Notes: generated by a model from the sequence alone, not told the origin. 64,000 nucleotides of DNA from Turbatrix aceti (GCA_963969345.1 OZ017767.1:2170001-2234000); one strand, 5' to 3'; positions 35,195 to 45,348 are shown, counted from the first letter of the stretch. Program-made: numbers and translations.

Positions 35195-36303
35195 CTAAAC
35201 ACTATTTAGTGGATCTCTTTCTCTGAAGAGGTAGTTGTCAGGAATAAAGGTCGCATTCGAATCATTGGGAGTTTCTACGAACGAGCCTCGCTTGTAGTCA
35301 GCATAATTGATTCGCAGGGAATTCAAATCGTCATCACACCCTGAAATTTTTTTTTCTTTTCAAAAAACTTTTCTTTCATTTAGGCAAAACAAGAAACTCA
35401 CGTTTGGAAAGAATAGGAAACCTGGTTTTCTTGGGACGAGTCGAAACGTACCGATCGGTCCTGATGAGTCTCGGTTCCATACCTGAGCGTCGTGGAAGCA
35501 CGTAGATGTAAAACGCGCAACTTCGCAGGCATCCGTATACAGCGTAGAGCAGCCAAATGGTAGTGAAAAAGACGGGAAAAAGCGTGAAGAGTCCAAATGA
35601 CAGCAACGATTCGACGCTGCTGGTTGTCAGATGGTTGAAGCGGGTTGTGCATACAAAGCAAGCCCATGTGATGATGCCAGTGATTAGGAGGACCTGAAAA
35701 TTGGGCACTTTGCAAACAAAAACTGTCAAAAAACAGCAAAAAATCGTCAAACCTGGTAAATCAGCGTAGGCACAAACAGGAAGACGACGTTGCACGGAAT
35801 CGCCATCCGGCAATCCATGTGCCTGGTGTGGGTCAGCTTGTGTACCGCAATCCTCAAAGCCAGAAGCGCCAGGAGTGAACTGCAAAAATCATTAAAAAAA
35901 AACAGCTAAAATAAAGCCCAAAAAAGTACCAACCTAATAATCCATCCCCAAACGACGAGAATGAGCGAATTACGAAGTAGAAGGGACTCAAGTTCGAAAG
36001 ACGAAGATATCTCGTTGAAAACAGACGGACAATAGCCTCCAATGTCGCCCGTGCACGAAAAACCCAAGAAAATGCCGACGACCACGTTCGTGATGTAGTA
36101 ATGCACGAGAAAATCCTAAAAAAATAGTCACAATCCTTAGAAAACCACTTTTTTTGAAGAATTTTGATAAAAAGACTCACTTTGGGCTCAACGAGGCCAA
36201 ACAACCATCGATAGCTTCGCTTCCTCACCGAAGAGTTCATACCAACATTTGACCGTTGTTTTGAGTCTTCGGAAGCCGATGAATTTGGATCGTAGCAATT
36301 CAT
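35195..36303 (-). CDS. four-TM membrane protein, family member 3
   Basis: Five exons fit in phase: 36303-36181, 36115-35934, 35879-35753, 35693-35402 and 35340-35195 (289 residues). The layout matches the two genes before ATM: a 41-residue Ser-rich cytosolic start ending in WLFGLVEPK, four TM segments (HYYITNVVVGIFLGF, the NSLILVVWGWIIR region, NVVFLFVPTLIYQ with ITGIITWACF, and LFPVFFTTIWLLYAVYG), and a basic-then-acidic tail. Exon 1 ends in phase 0, as in member 1. The function is unknown. It lies upstream of the ATM promoter in the same orientation. Confidence 0.75.
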
Positions 36304-36655
36304 ATGCAAATGGCGACAAAAAATGCGCAAAAACGTTTATAAAAGCAAAACAACGCACAAAAAAGTAAACTCCCGCTCACGCGAAAATTGATTACGCTTT
36401 TTAGCAACTTTTTCATTTCTCCTTTTGACCCGACTTTTTTTGGTACTGTCGATTTTCGTGGTTGAAGTATGATAAACTCAAAAATTGTCTTTCTGTTATT
36501 TTTTTGGCAAATCGTATGTTTTTTTGGTTTTTTTTTTATGTTTGAACGTTTTAGATTGCATTTTGCTAATTAACAAATGCGATATTTGCAAATTCCGTAT
36601 TTTTTATTTTTTTCAGATGTAATTTATTTATGAAACAAACAATTTTTTATGAAGT
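36304..36655. other. AT-rich spacer with SDR 3' flank
   Basis: It holds the promoter side of the four-TM gene and the 3' flank of the first dehydrogenase copy. The last 100 bp resemble 40440-40560, so the 3' flanks of the dehydrogenase copies were duplicated with the genes. Confidence 0.5.
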
Positions 36656-37579
36656 TCAGCCAAAGAGGGGTTTCTTACGAAGAGTGTTGACGACGTCGAG
36701 GTACTGAGTCACCTTTTCCGGCAACGGTGCGGGCTGCGTGCCGTCTTTGTCCAGAATACTGTATTTACGGCCGAGAATATCCGTGCTCACGATCGATCCT
36801 GAAAGTTCCTGCAGCTGAGGGTCGTTGTAGAGCGCCGCAATGATTTTTCCGGAGTACTCCGTGGATTCTCCGTTTTCGAAAATCTTTAACGCATCATTTG
36901 TTGTATTGACGATGCGTTTTACGATCAGCTCGGTCTTGACGGCGCCCGGCCAGAAGGAGACAACCGAGACTTCGGTACCGGCGAGCTCAAGAGCAGTGTC
37001 GGCAGATAAACGATCGATAGCGGTCTTCACAATGCCGTAAGCGACGTTGTTGAACCAGGCCGCGCCACCGAAAGACGAAATGTTAACGATGAGCCCAGTT
37101 TTGCGCTTGAGCAGGAGACGTGTTGCGTAGACAGTGCTAATATACGTGCTGCGAAGACCGACTTTGTGGACAATGTCAAAGGCTTCGACGGCATCAAGCT
37201 CGTAGAATTTTTTGCCGCGATTCGCAATTAGATACTAAATAAAAGCGGGTTTTAACGTTATTTTGTTAAAGTTCTGGGATTACTCACAGGAACAGCGGCA
37301 TAAGCGTTGTTGACGAGGATGTCAAGCTGGCCCTTGTTCTCCTCGTCGATTTTCTTGAAGAGCGCCTCGATGGCAGCGTCGTCGGAGTGGTCGACGAACA
37401 CGGCGACACCCTTGCCTCCGCGTTTGGTGATCTGCTCGGCGACCTGTTCGAGGGTGTCGGTCTTGACATCGTCGATATTCTTATCCTGCTTCGCAGGTGG
37501 TCGACCGGTGACGTAAACCTTGGCACCTGCTTCGCCGAGAGCGAGAGCGATGCCGCGGCCGATGCCACGGGAAGCGCCG
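36656..37579 (-). pseudogene. DHRS1-like short-chain dehydrogenase, copy A (start codon lost)
   Basis: Exon 2 (37234-36656) is intact and includes the active-site YGIVK, the WPGAVKTE block and the terminal KKPLFG. Exon 1 (about 37579-37288) begins only at LVTGASRGIGRG; the usual ATG and first five codons are absent, because the sequence is joined directly to exon 2 of copy B. Without a start codon it should not be translated from its own mRNA. The cofactor motif TGASRGIG and NNAYA are present. Confidence 0.75.
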
Positions 37580-38191
37580 GTTACGAGGCCAAACGATCGA
37601 CGGCGGATTTTCCGATGCCGTAGGAAACGTTGAATGCGTAACCCGCGCCGCCAGCAGACGAAATGTTGACAATGAGTCCGGATTTCTGCTTGATCTGCAG
37701 ACGAGCGGCGTAGACAGAGCTGATGTAGTGGCTGCGAAGACCGACTTGGTTGACGGTATCGTAGGCTTCGATGGGATTCAACTCGTAGAATTTCTTGAAG
37801 CGATTTCCAAGAAGATACTAAAATATTTTGAACGTGGGTGTTTGGTTTTTTGAAGAGTCAAACTCACGTTATATGCAGCATAAACGTTGTTGACGAGAAT
37901 ATCGAGTTGACCTTTGTTTTCCTCGTCGATTTTCTTGAAGAGCGCCTCGATGGCAGCGTCGTCGGAGTGGTCGACGAACACGGCGACACCCTTGCCTCCG
38001 CGTTTGGTGATCTGCTCGGCGACCTGTTCGAGGGTGTCGGTCTTGACATCGTCGACGGGTTTATCCTGTTTTGCGGGTGGTCGACCGGTGACGTAAACTT
38101 TGGCACCTGCTTCACCGAGTGCGAGAGCGATGCCGCGGCCGATGCCACGGGAGGCGCCGGTGACGAGGACAACTTTACCAGTTAGAGACAT
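37580..38191 (-). pseudogene. DHRS1-like short-chain dehydrogenase, copy B (C-terminus lost)
   Basis: Exon 1 (38191-37868) is complete, beginning MSLTGKVVLVTGASRG. Exon 2 (37817-37581) is normal through the catalytic YGIGKSAVDRLA and then runs straight into copy A exon 1, where a TAA stops it. The substrate-binding half is missing. The join between B and A looks like a deletion by unequal recombination in the array, or an assembly collapse. A TATATATA box lies at 38233-38241. Confidence 0.75.
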
Positions 38192-38771
38192 TTTTTGCGG
38201 AGTTATTTATGCTGAAAAGATTTGTAGCGGAGGTATATATATACGGAACTGATATAAATGATGATTTTTGATTGGGGCGGGTAGGTAGAAAGAGAAGATA
38301 AGGAGATGATAAAAATATAACGATTTTATTTATTTGGTTTTTGAACGTTTTGTTTGCTGTGTACAAACACGCACGTAATGGAACAAAAACAGAAAAAGGT
38401 GGCGCTTGCAGGGCTGCTTTTTTTTGCGGCGGAAAAATAAAAATAAAATTGATTAATGATCAAAGAATGTCCAATAGGTTTCTCATTGCCTGTTAGACTG
38501 AAAAGTCCCAAGACCATCGACAACAAATTTGATACGACGTTTGCGGTTGAAAAAAAAGTGACCGTCATCTTACGCTCCGCTGCAAATCAACTGTGCACAA
38601 AGTTTTGTGCATAAGTTGTTCTTGTTCGTAGTCTGTAACTTTTCGTTGACACGTTTTTGTTGTTGATATTTATTCAGGTACACTTTATCAGCGTGCGTGC
38701 TTTTGTTAAGATCAATCAAAAATTTATTTTGTATTTTACAAAACCAAAATGCGTTTGTACAAATGATTTGT
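38192..38771. other. spacer between SDR copies B and C
   Basis: It contains the TATATATA box of copy B (about 38233-38241) near its left edge, then AT-rich DNA and the 3' flank of copy C. No further gene was seen. Confidence 0.5.
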
Positions 38772-39715
38772 TCAACCAAAAAGCGGCTTCTTGCGAAGGG
38801 TGTTGACGGTGTCGATGTACTGGGACACAGCCTCGGGCAACGGTTTTGGCTGCGTGTTGTCCTCGTCTAAAATGTTATACTTCCGGCCAAGAGTCGAAGT
38901 AGTCAAAATCGATCCAGAAATATCCTGGAGCTTTGGGTCGTTGCAAAGCGCCGCAATGACTTTTCCCGGATATTCCGTGGATTCACCATTTTCGAAAATC
39001 TCTGCCGTATCAGTGCCTTTGAGGCGATTAAGCAGCAGCTCGGTTTTGACGGCACCCGGCCAGAGAGAAACAACCGAGACTCCAGTGCCGGTCAGTTCAA
39101 CGGCGGTGTCGGCAGCCAATCGATCGAGAGCAGCTTTTCCGATGCCGTACGAGGTGTTGAACAGGTACCCGGCACCGCCGACAGATGAAATGTTGACGAT
39201 AAGCCCGGATTTTTGCTTGATCAGCAGACGAGCGGCGTAGACAGTGCTGATGTAGTGGCTGCGAAGACCCACTTTGTTGACCAAATCGTAGGATTCGGCG
39301 GGATCAAACTCGTAAAACTTTTTGCCGAGGTTGCCAAAGACAAACTAAAAAACTCTTGTGTACGCATTTTTTAAGGCGAAATGGCACTCACGTTGATAGC
39401 AGCATAGGCGTTGTTGACGAGGATATCGAGTTGACCTTTGTTCTCCTCGTCGATTTTCTTGAAGAGCGCCTCGATGGCAGCGTCGTCGGAGTGGTCGACG
39501 AACACGGCGACACCCTTGCCGCCGCGTTTGGTGATCTGCTCGGCGACCTGTTCGAGGGTGTCGGTCTTGACATCGTCGACGGGTTTATCCTGTTTTGCGG
39601 GTGGTCGACCGGTGACGTAAACTTTGGCACCTGCTTCACCGAGTGCGAGAGCGATGCCGCGGCCGATGCCACGAGAAGCGCCGGTGACGAGGGCAACTTT
39701 GCCTTTGAGAGACAT
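38772..39715 (-). CDS. DHRS1-like short-chain dehydrogenase/reductase, copy C (intact)
   Basis: Two exons fit: 39715-39392 and 39344-38772 (298 residues). The Rossmann cofactor motif TGASRGIG is at about residue 12, NNAYA at about 101, and the catalytic Ser (NISSVGG) and Tyr-Lys (YGIGK) follow in exon 2. The strings NKVGLRSHY, YAARLLIKQ, DRLAADTAVEL and VSLWPGAVKTE match the DHRS1 subfamily closely. The length is close to family members. It should be an NAD(P)-dependent carbonyl/alcohol oxidoreductase; the substrate cannot be told. There is no clear signal peptide. It is the only undamaged copy of the four and has a TATA box at about 39798. Confidence 0.9.
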
Positions 39716-40618
39716 TTTTGGTTAATTGAAGGTAGTTGAGGAGTAAAAAGACTAGAACCAGGAAAACGTTATAGAGGGTATAGTTGCTGATGACATTCTT
39801 ATATACGCAAGCATAAATGGGCGGAGCGGATTTAAACACAAGGTAGAATGGGTACATGCTGATAAATATGTATGTATGATTCAACTGTGCAAAGACGCTG
39901 ACCAGCACATGTGTCAAAACTGGACAGTAGGTGATGATGCAACCAAAATACAGAGTTACAATAACATGATTTGAAAAAGCGTGGCATGCCCATCATCACC
40001 AAATAAGCGATCCTGATTATACCGACAAGCAAAAACACATGTTGAATAAAAAACAGATGAGAAATCGGTCGCACTGAACATGATCACAAAGTACACAGGG
40101 GGGTAGTCCTCATAACACGCTACATATTTTGTATCGTAAAAACAATGTAAAAAAGTACATTTTTAAATTTTTACAAGAACCAAAAACCAATAAAAATAAA
40201 AAAGTATCAAAAAATACTGAAAATCATTTCGAATAAAACCATGCAAATTGGAGTAATATTTTTTTACAATTTTTGTGATAGGCGAAGAACTTTTGTTTTT
40301 GAATTCGGAACTTTTTTTTCGGTTTTTGGAACATAAAATAAAAAATAAATAAAAAAAATTTAAACTTGAAAGTTTTGCATGCGAAACTTTGCAAAATGCA
40401 GATATGTACGGTTTTTCTTTATAGATGTGCTATTTTTTAAAAGCAAGATAATTGCATGCGATGTTTGTAAATTCCAATTTTTTTGTTTTATTTTTTCAAG
40501 TGTAATTTATGACACAAACAATTCGCGTGCAAGTCAGTCAAAAAGGCAGATTCTCATTATCATAAAATTTATTTCATATTTTACAAAGAAACTTTGAACA
40601 TTTGTACAAATGATTTAA
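39716..40618. other. SDR copy C promoter region and copy D 3' flank
   Basis: About 39,895-40,110 is clearly similar to 42,140-42,390 upstream of copy D (shared GCTGACCA-CACATGT and GATGATGCAA words), so a promoter of about 250 bp was duplicated with the gene. A TATATAAG box (minus strand) lies at 39798-39806. The remainder is AT-rich. Confidence 0.65.
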
Positions 40619-41996
40619 TCAGCCAAAGAGAGGCTTCTTGCGAAGGGTGTTGACGGTGTCGATGTACTGAGTCACGTTCTCCGGCAACGGGGTAGGCTGT
40701 TGGCCTTCCTTGTCCAGGATGTTGTACTTGCGACCGAGAGATGCGGTTGTCAGGATCGATCCAGAAATATCCTGCAGTTTGGGATCGTTGTAGATAGGGT
40801 TCGAACCCCCCCCCGCCCCCGCGGGGATCCCCGCGGGGGTGAAGCCGGGGGTGGCCCCCCGACCCCCGCCCCCGACCATTTGTGACCCCCGTCGGGGAGT
40901 AAAACCCCCGCCCCCGACAGATTCTGCCCCCGACAATGAGCAAAATTTAGCGTTAAACGCGGAAAAACGTTCAAAAACAACACAAAAAGGCAAAAACAGA
41001 GCAAAATACGAAAAATTTGTTCAAAATATGCCTCGGTTTTCGTTTTAAGATAAAATTGACACCTTTTTTTTATTATTTTTCATAGGACTCGGGGGCAATT
41101 ACCCCCGTCCCCGCCGACTTCTGCCCCCGTCGGGGGCAGAATTCCCCCGCCCCCGACACCTCTGCCCCCGACTACCCCCGTCCCCGACCCGATACGGGGG
41201 GGGGTTCGAACCCTAGTTGTAGAGAGCCGCAATGACTTTTCCAGGGTATTCCGTCGATTCGCCATCCTCGAACAGTTTCGACGACGCGGTGTTCTTGCTG
41301 AGGATGCGGTCCACAATCAACTCGGTCTTGACGGCTCCAGGCCAGAGCGAGACAACCGAAACTCCTGTGCCGGCCAGTTCAACGGCTGTGTCGGCAGCCA
41401 GACGATCGAGAGCAGCCTTGCCAACGCCGTAGGAGACGTTGAACAGGTAACCGGCGCCGCCGAAAGAAGAGATGTTGACAATGAGTCCGGATTTCTGCTT
41501 GATCAGCAGACGAGCGGCGTAGACAGTGCTGATGTAGTGGCTGCGAAGGCCGACCTTGTTGATAATGTCGTAGGATTCAACAGGGTCTAGTTCGTAGAAC
41601 TTTTTGCCGGTGTTGGCAAAGATGTACTAAAAAAACATTTTAGAGAATCAAAGTTTCTTAAATTCAACTCACATTGACAGCAGCGTAAGCGTTGTTGACG
41701 AGGATGTCAAGCTGGCCCTTGTTCTCCTCGTCGATTTTCTTGAAGAGCGCCTCGATGGCAGCGTCGTCGGAGTGGTCGACGAACACGGCGACACCCTTGC
41801 CGCCGCGTTTGGTGATCTGCTCGGCGACCTGTTCGAGAGTGTCGGTCTTGACATCGTCGATATTCTTATCTTGCTTCGCAGGTGGTCGTCCAGTGACGTA
41901 AACTTTGGCACCTGCTTCGCCGAGAGCGAGAGCGATGCCGCGGCCAATACCACGAGAAGCGCCGGTGACGAGGACAACCTTGCTGGCCAGAGACAT
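40619..41996 (-). pseudogene. DHRS1-like short-chain dehydrogenase, copy D (broken by a MITE)
   Basis: Exon 1 (41996-41673) is intact and begins MSLASKVVLVTGASRG. Exon 2 runs from 41626 to 41216, through YGVGKAALDRLAAD and GKVIAALYN, then hits the inserted element, whose terminal bases supply an in-frame TAG. The rest of the gene (NDPKLQDISGSI ... KKPLFG, 40794-40619) continues undamaged on the other side. The insert with its target duplication is 429 bp, an exact multiple of three. Unless the element is spliced out, the enzyme lacks its last ~58 residues. Confidence 0.88.
40795..41215. mobile_element. hAT-like MITE 1 (421 bp), inside an SDR exon
   Basis: The ends are inverted repeats, TAGGGTTCGAACCCCCCCC at the left and its complement at the right. 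The element is flanked by an 8-bp direct duplication GTTGTAGA (40787-40794 and 41216-41223), the size hAT transposases make. It has no coding capacity. The sub-terminal parts are GC-rich arrays of CCCCCGCCCCCGAC-like units around an AT-rich core. This contrasts sharply with the AT-rich host DNA. Confidence 0.9.
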
Positions 41997-42858
41997 TTTT
42001 TGATGTTGCTGGAAGGAGCGAAGAGACTAAAATCAGGAGAAGCTGATGATTAAAAAGTCCAGGATGAGGGGTTATATACGCAAGAATCGAACAGAGGCGG
42101 AGCAAATAATAAGCCAAAAGTGGTACAAGTTCCAGCTGAAAAATGCTGACCAACACATGTTCAACGCAGGAAAGTGTGTGGTGATGCAATGAAATTACAT
42201 AATTTCAAAAACATGATTTTAGAAGGCGTAGCATGTTCATCATCACCTAATAAGCCATCCTGCTTGGTGCCACGCACACAAGCATGCACACGGTGAACGA
42301 AAAACAGAGGGAAGGTTGGTCGCATAACCACTATTTTTTATGACAGGTGTAAAATAAAAATAAAATCCAGAAATGATCACAAAATACACAAAGTGTTCGT
42401 CATTGCTGACATGACATGAATTTGGTATGATGTAGCGTTACGGCAAATCAGAGTCATGTTGCATCACTGAACTTCACTATTTATCGCGCATGACACAAAT
42501 TTTGCAAGCAAGCTTTACTGTTAAAAAAATGCAGAAACATTTTTTATGTTACTCGAAAAAAAACGTTCAAATTGATCAATTCAAAAATGCAAACTGCATA
42601 AAGCCCACAAACTATCAACTACAAAAAAATAAATTGAAGAACATAAAAACATAACTTTCGTATTCAAAAAAATATATATGTATATAAATAGTTATATTTG
42701 TTTGCAAAAAATTATTATTTACGCCTCTGGACGTCTAAAAAGTGCAACAACAACCCAGGTAAAAAATGCAAAGACTAACGATTGAATGGAAAAAAACAGC
42801 AACATTTTGTTTGCATCGTGGAGGCCACTGAAGGTCGAACCGCAGCATAGGTGAACAA
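41997..42858. other. upstream region of SDR copy D
   Basis: A TATATAAC box (minus strand) at 42072-42079 and the duplicated promoter block (about 42140-42390) belong to copy D. Beyond it the sequence is AT-rich, with a TATATATGTATATAAATA run near 42670. No further gene was seen. Confidence 0.55.
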
Positions 42859-43214
42859 CAAGGGTGTCAATCGGGCCGGGCCGGGCCGGGCCTGATGGTG
42901 AGTCGGCCCGGCCCGGCGGCCCGGTTTTAAAAAAAAAAGAAAATTTTAGAACAAAATTTATTCAAAACAGTCAAAAATGAACCAAAAACTTGCTCATTTT
43001 GAGTAATCCTCCCCCATTATGAATAACAACGTGTATTTTTACCTTTTCAACTCATATTTTTGGACAAATTGAAAAAATTTAGTAAATTTTGCTTCAATTT
43101 TACCCTTTGGTAAAAAGGCGGGCCGGCCCGGCTCGGGCCGGGCCGGGCCGGGCCTTACCTCGAGCGGGCCGGGCCGGGCCGGGCCGACAAAAATTCGGCC
43201 CGTTGACACCCTTG
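42859..43214. mobile_element. hAT-like MITE 2 (356 bp)
   Basis: The terminal inverted repeats start CAAGGGTGTCAA and are followed by GGGCC-rich tracts. An 8-bp target duplication GTGAACAA flanks it (42851-42858 and 43215-43222). The centre is AT-rich and non-coding. The general plan, GC-rich ends around an AT core with an 8-bp duplication, is that of MITE 1, but the sequences are different, so two hAT-type families are active here. Confidence 0.9.
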
Positions 43215-43569
43215 GTGAACAACAAACAAAAAAAGCGATGACGACCGATTTGATTTGATCGTTGACTTTTTTGCAGGTACAAGTTTTGTAGTAAGATTTT
43301 TTGTAGCTTTCGCAGAGATGAACTTTGTTGATTTCAACTTTCTCTAATTCATAAACTATGATTTTCTTTCCCATTCAACCCTCTTTCCAAGTCAACTTAT
43401 ATTTTTTAGAAAAAAATTTATTAGCACAGTAAAAAATTACAAGTATTCAAAAAACAATAAAAAAAAGGATCGTAGATAGTTACAAAAAAACTACAAAAAA
43501 TGAGTTTCAATAACTTATAACCGAAGATGCCAATTTAAAGAGAAATCGAAGCCATTTCAAGCGCTCAGC
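43215..43569. other. spacer between MITE 2 and the small HSP gene
   Basis: AT-rich; it probably includes the small HSP 3' UTR next to 43570. The rest shows no gene. Confidence 0.5.
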
Positions 43570-44097
43570 CTACTTCTCCGAGGCCGGGGCCGGAGCAGGG
43601 GCGGGTTTCTGCTGGATGGCAGGGTTGCCGTTGGAGACGACATTGATCGGGATCGAACGCTTCTGGGCATCGGGGAGCGCCTTGCGGACGCCGGAGATGA
43701 GGAGACGGTTGCTGCCTTCGAGGTCGCACTTGAGGGTCTCCAGATTCGAGCCTTCGGGAAGGGTGACGCGACGAACAAAGCTGCGGTGCACAGATTCGTT
43801 ATTGCGATTCTCGCTGTGCTCACCGGCGACGACGACTTCGTTGCCCTCGAGGTTCACCTTGATTTCCTCCGGATGGAAGCCAGAAGTATCAACTGCGTAC
43901 TGGAAGCTGCCGTCCTTCTCGATCGAGAGTTTGCCAGGGTTTCCACGAAGCTGGACCTGGTTCGCGCTGTCGAGGAAGGAATCCAGGATGTCCAGGGGCT
44001 CGGAGAGAAGCGACAGGAAGGGGTCCTGGTAGCGCTGGTGGTAGCGGCGTTGACGGGGAACTTCGACGCGGAACGGGTCATAGAGCCAGACAGACAT
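43570..44097 (-). CDS. small heat-shock protein (alpha-crystallin domain)
   Basis: A single-exon gene of 175 residues. The alpha-crystallin domain spans about residues 58-150: KLSIEKDGSFQYAVDTSGFHPEEIKVNL, then the ENRNNESVHRSFVRRVTLPEG strand pair. An I-P-I tail motif (RSIPINVV) and a Pro/Ala/Lys extension (QQKPAPAPAPASEK) follow. Small HSPs are ATP-independent chaperones that hold unfolding proteins as large oligomers. The promoter has a TATA box about 95 bp from the ATG and a perfect heat-shock element. The intronless structure suits a gene that must be expressed under heat stress. Confidence 0.95.
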   Translation of the reverse strand: MSVWLYDPFRVEVPRQRRYHQRYQDPFLSLLSEPLDILDSFLDSANQVQLRGNPGKLSIEKDGSFQYAVDTSGFHPEEIKVNLEGNEVVVAGEHSENRNNESVHRSFVRRVTLPEGSNLETLKCDLEGSNRLLISGVRKALPDAQKRSIPINVVSNGNPAIQQKPAPAPAPASEK

Positions 44098-44193
44098 GGT
44101 TGGCAGAAAGAGAGATATTCGTGAGTTTGGTAGTAGAAAACAACACTTGATTTCAGCTGTGAAGGTTGGAGAATACTGGCGCTGGTTGGGTGC

Positions 44194-44239
44194 TTATATA
44201 CGCTTTCCTCGGAACATGGAGGAAATTTCTCGAACCTTC
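44194..44239 (-). promoter_or_regulatory. small HSP promoter: TATA box and heat-shock element
   Basis: A TATATAAG box lies near 44194-44201. A perfect three-unit heat-shock element TTCTCGAACCTTC is at 44227-44239. A second partial element (GAACGTTC) lies near 44382. These are binding sites for HSF1 and predict strong heat induction. Confidence 0.8.
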
Positions 44240-44940
44240 ATGCATCCTGTCGAAGCGCACGCTCGCAAAGGCTGTTTATGTTTTTTTTGTTTTCCTTCTT
44301 TTTTCAATGGAGCGTGCATCCGTGTATCCTGCTCGCGGCGACTTTCCCGTACTTTTCCGGAGCAAACGAGAAAGACCGCGAACGTTCGGGTGTTCAAAGG
44401 AATCAACGACCACAGCGGTCACCGTTCTGTGCAGCTGCACCCCTGTTTACACCCAGCGGTCAAATAATGTTTTTTTTTCCAGAAATTTCTTTTTGTTGTC
44501 AAAACTTTTTTTGCGTGACAAAAATAAATTCAGTGCAAGTTTCTATTTTTTTAGTTGTAACAGAAAAATACTTGAAACACAGATATTTACCAAAGTCACA
44601 CAAAAATGAATACAAAAATCTGAAATAGGCACTGAATTTATCACGACGACAAAAATTCTAAATTCAGGCATTTTCCGACACAAAAGCTACAATTTGAATT
44701 TGTTTTGTAAAACAAACATTGATCAAGCAAACAAAAAACTCTAAAAGGGCAGATCCAAAGTTTTTATTGATAGACACGTACATAATCTCCTTGATCGCAC
44801 AAAACGTTTAAAAGAAAAAAAACAATACAATAAATTATAATTGCAAACGCTTTTCACTTTTTCACAAAAACTGGTGACAATATTGAACACACAAATTTAA
44901 AAAATGTGCGTAATAAAACTGTAATTGCCAACGTTGATGG
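44240..44940. other. spacer upstream of the small HSP gene
   Basis: Apart from the partial GAACGTTC heat-shock element near 44382, this is AT-rich sequence up to the promoter of the first HFGK peptide gene. No gene was seen. Confidence 0.5.
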
Positions 44941-44943
44941 CCA

Positions 44944-44986
44944 TATATAAGACGGTATTCTATATAAAACCTTCGAGAATCTCGAA
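44944..44986 (+). promoter_or_regulatory. double TATA and HSE-like block before peptide gene 1
   Basis: Two TATATAA boxes (44944-44950 and 44961-44967) are followed by CCTTCGAGAATCTCGAATC, an imperfect heat-shock element. The same order and spacing recur before the other two copies of this peptide gene (about 53763-53810 and 63765-63810), so the block is under constraint or very recently copied. Confidence 0.6.
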
Positions 44987-45004
44987 TCATTGTGAATCCT
45001 GACA

Positions 45005-45202
45005 ATGAACTTCTTCAGTGTTTTCTTCCTCTTCTTCGCCGCTCTCGTTTGCGTTGTCTCCGTCCATGGTGGCCTTATCCTTGGCGGCCCAACTCTGCTT
45101 GCACCGACTGAAGATACAAATGTTACCACTACGACCACAACCACCACCACTACCACCGAACAAACCCCGCGTCCTCCCGAGATCATTCACTTTGGAAAAT
45201 GA
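45005..45202 (+). CDS. small secreted peptide precursor ending HFGK, copy 1
   Basis: A single-exon frame of 65 residues. MNFFSVFFLFFAALVCVVSVHG is a clear signal peptide. Then comes a short Gly/Leu start (GLILGG), a run of 11 threonines, and the tail TPRPPEIIHFGK. A C-terminal Gly-Lys is the classic signal for trimming and amidation, which would give an HF-amide peptide. The Thr run could be O-glycosylated. Two relatives lie at 53825 and 63748. This copy converges with the 3' end of a thaumatin gene 147 bp away. Family unknown. Confidence 0.75.
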   Translation: MNFFSVFFLFFAALVCVVSVHGGLILGGPTLLAPTEDTNVTTTTTTTTTTTEQTPRPPEIIHFGK

Positions 45203-45348
45203 TTCTGTGACCTAACGCTTTCCTTCGTACTTGATGACAACGTTTCCACTGTTGGATTCTAATAAAAAAGGTGCATGCAAAACATGTGTAATTTTAACTA
45301 GGCCAAACTTATTTTTTGCAAGAAATTCAAACATCTTGGTTTATTATT

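Noticed and set aside
36656..39715. Reading the dehydrogenase copies A and B as one working gene
   Set aside because: The frame changes at the join and B ends at a TAA; A has no start codon of its own.
40795..41215. Pol III gene or tRNA because of GGTTCGAACCC
   Set aside because: No A box, no acceptor stem and no cloverleaf; the motif is part of a transposon inverted repeat with an 8-bp target duplication.
43616..44124. Open frames antisense to the small HSP gene
   Set aside because: Mirror frames of a codon-biased gene; no domain.
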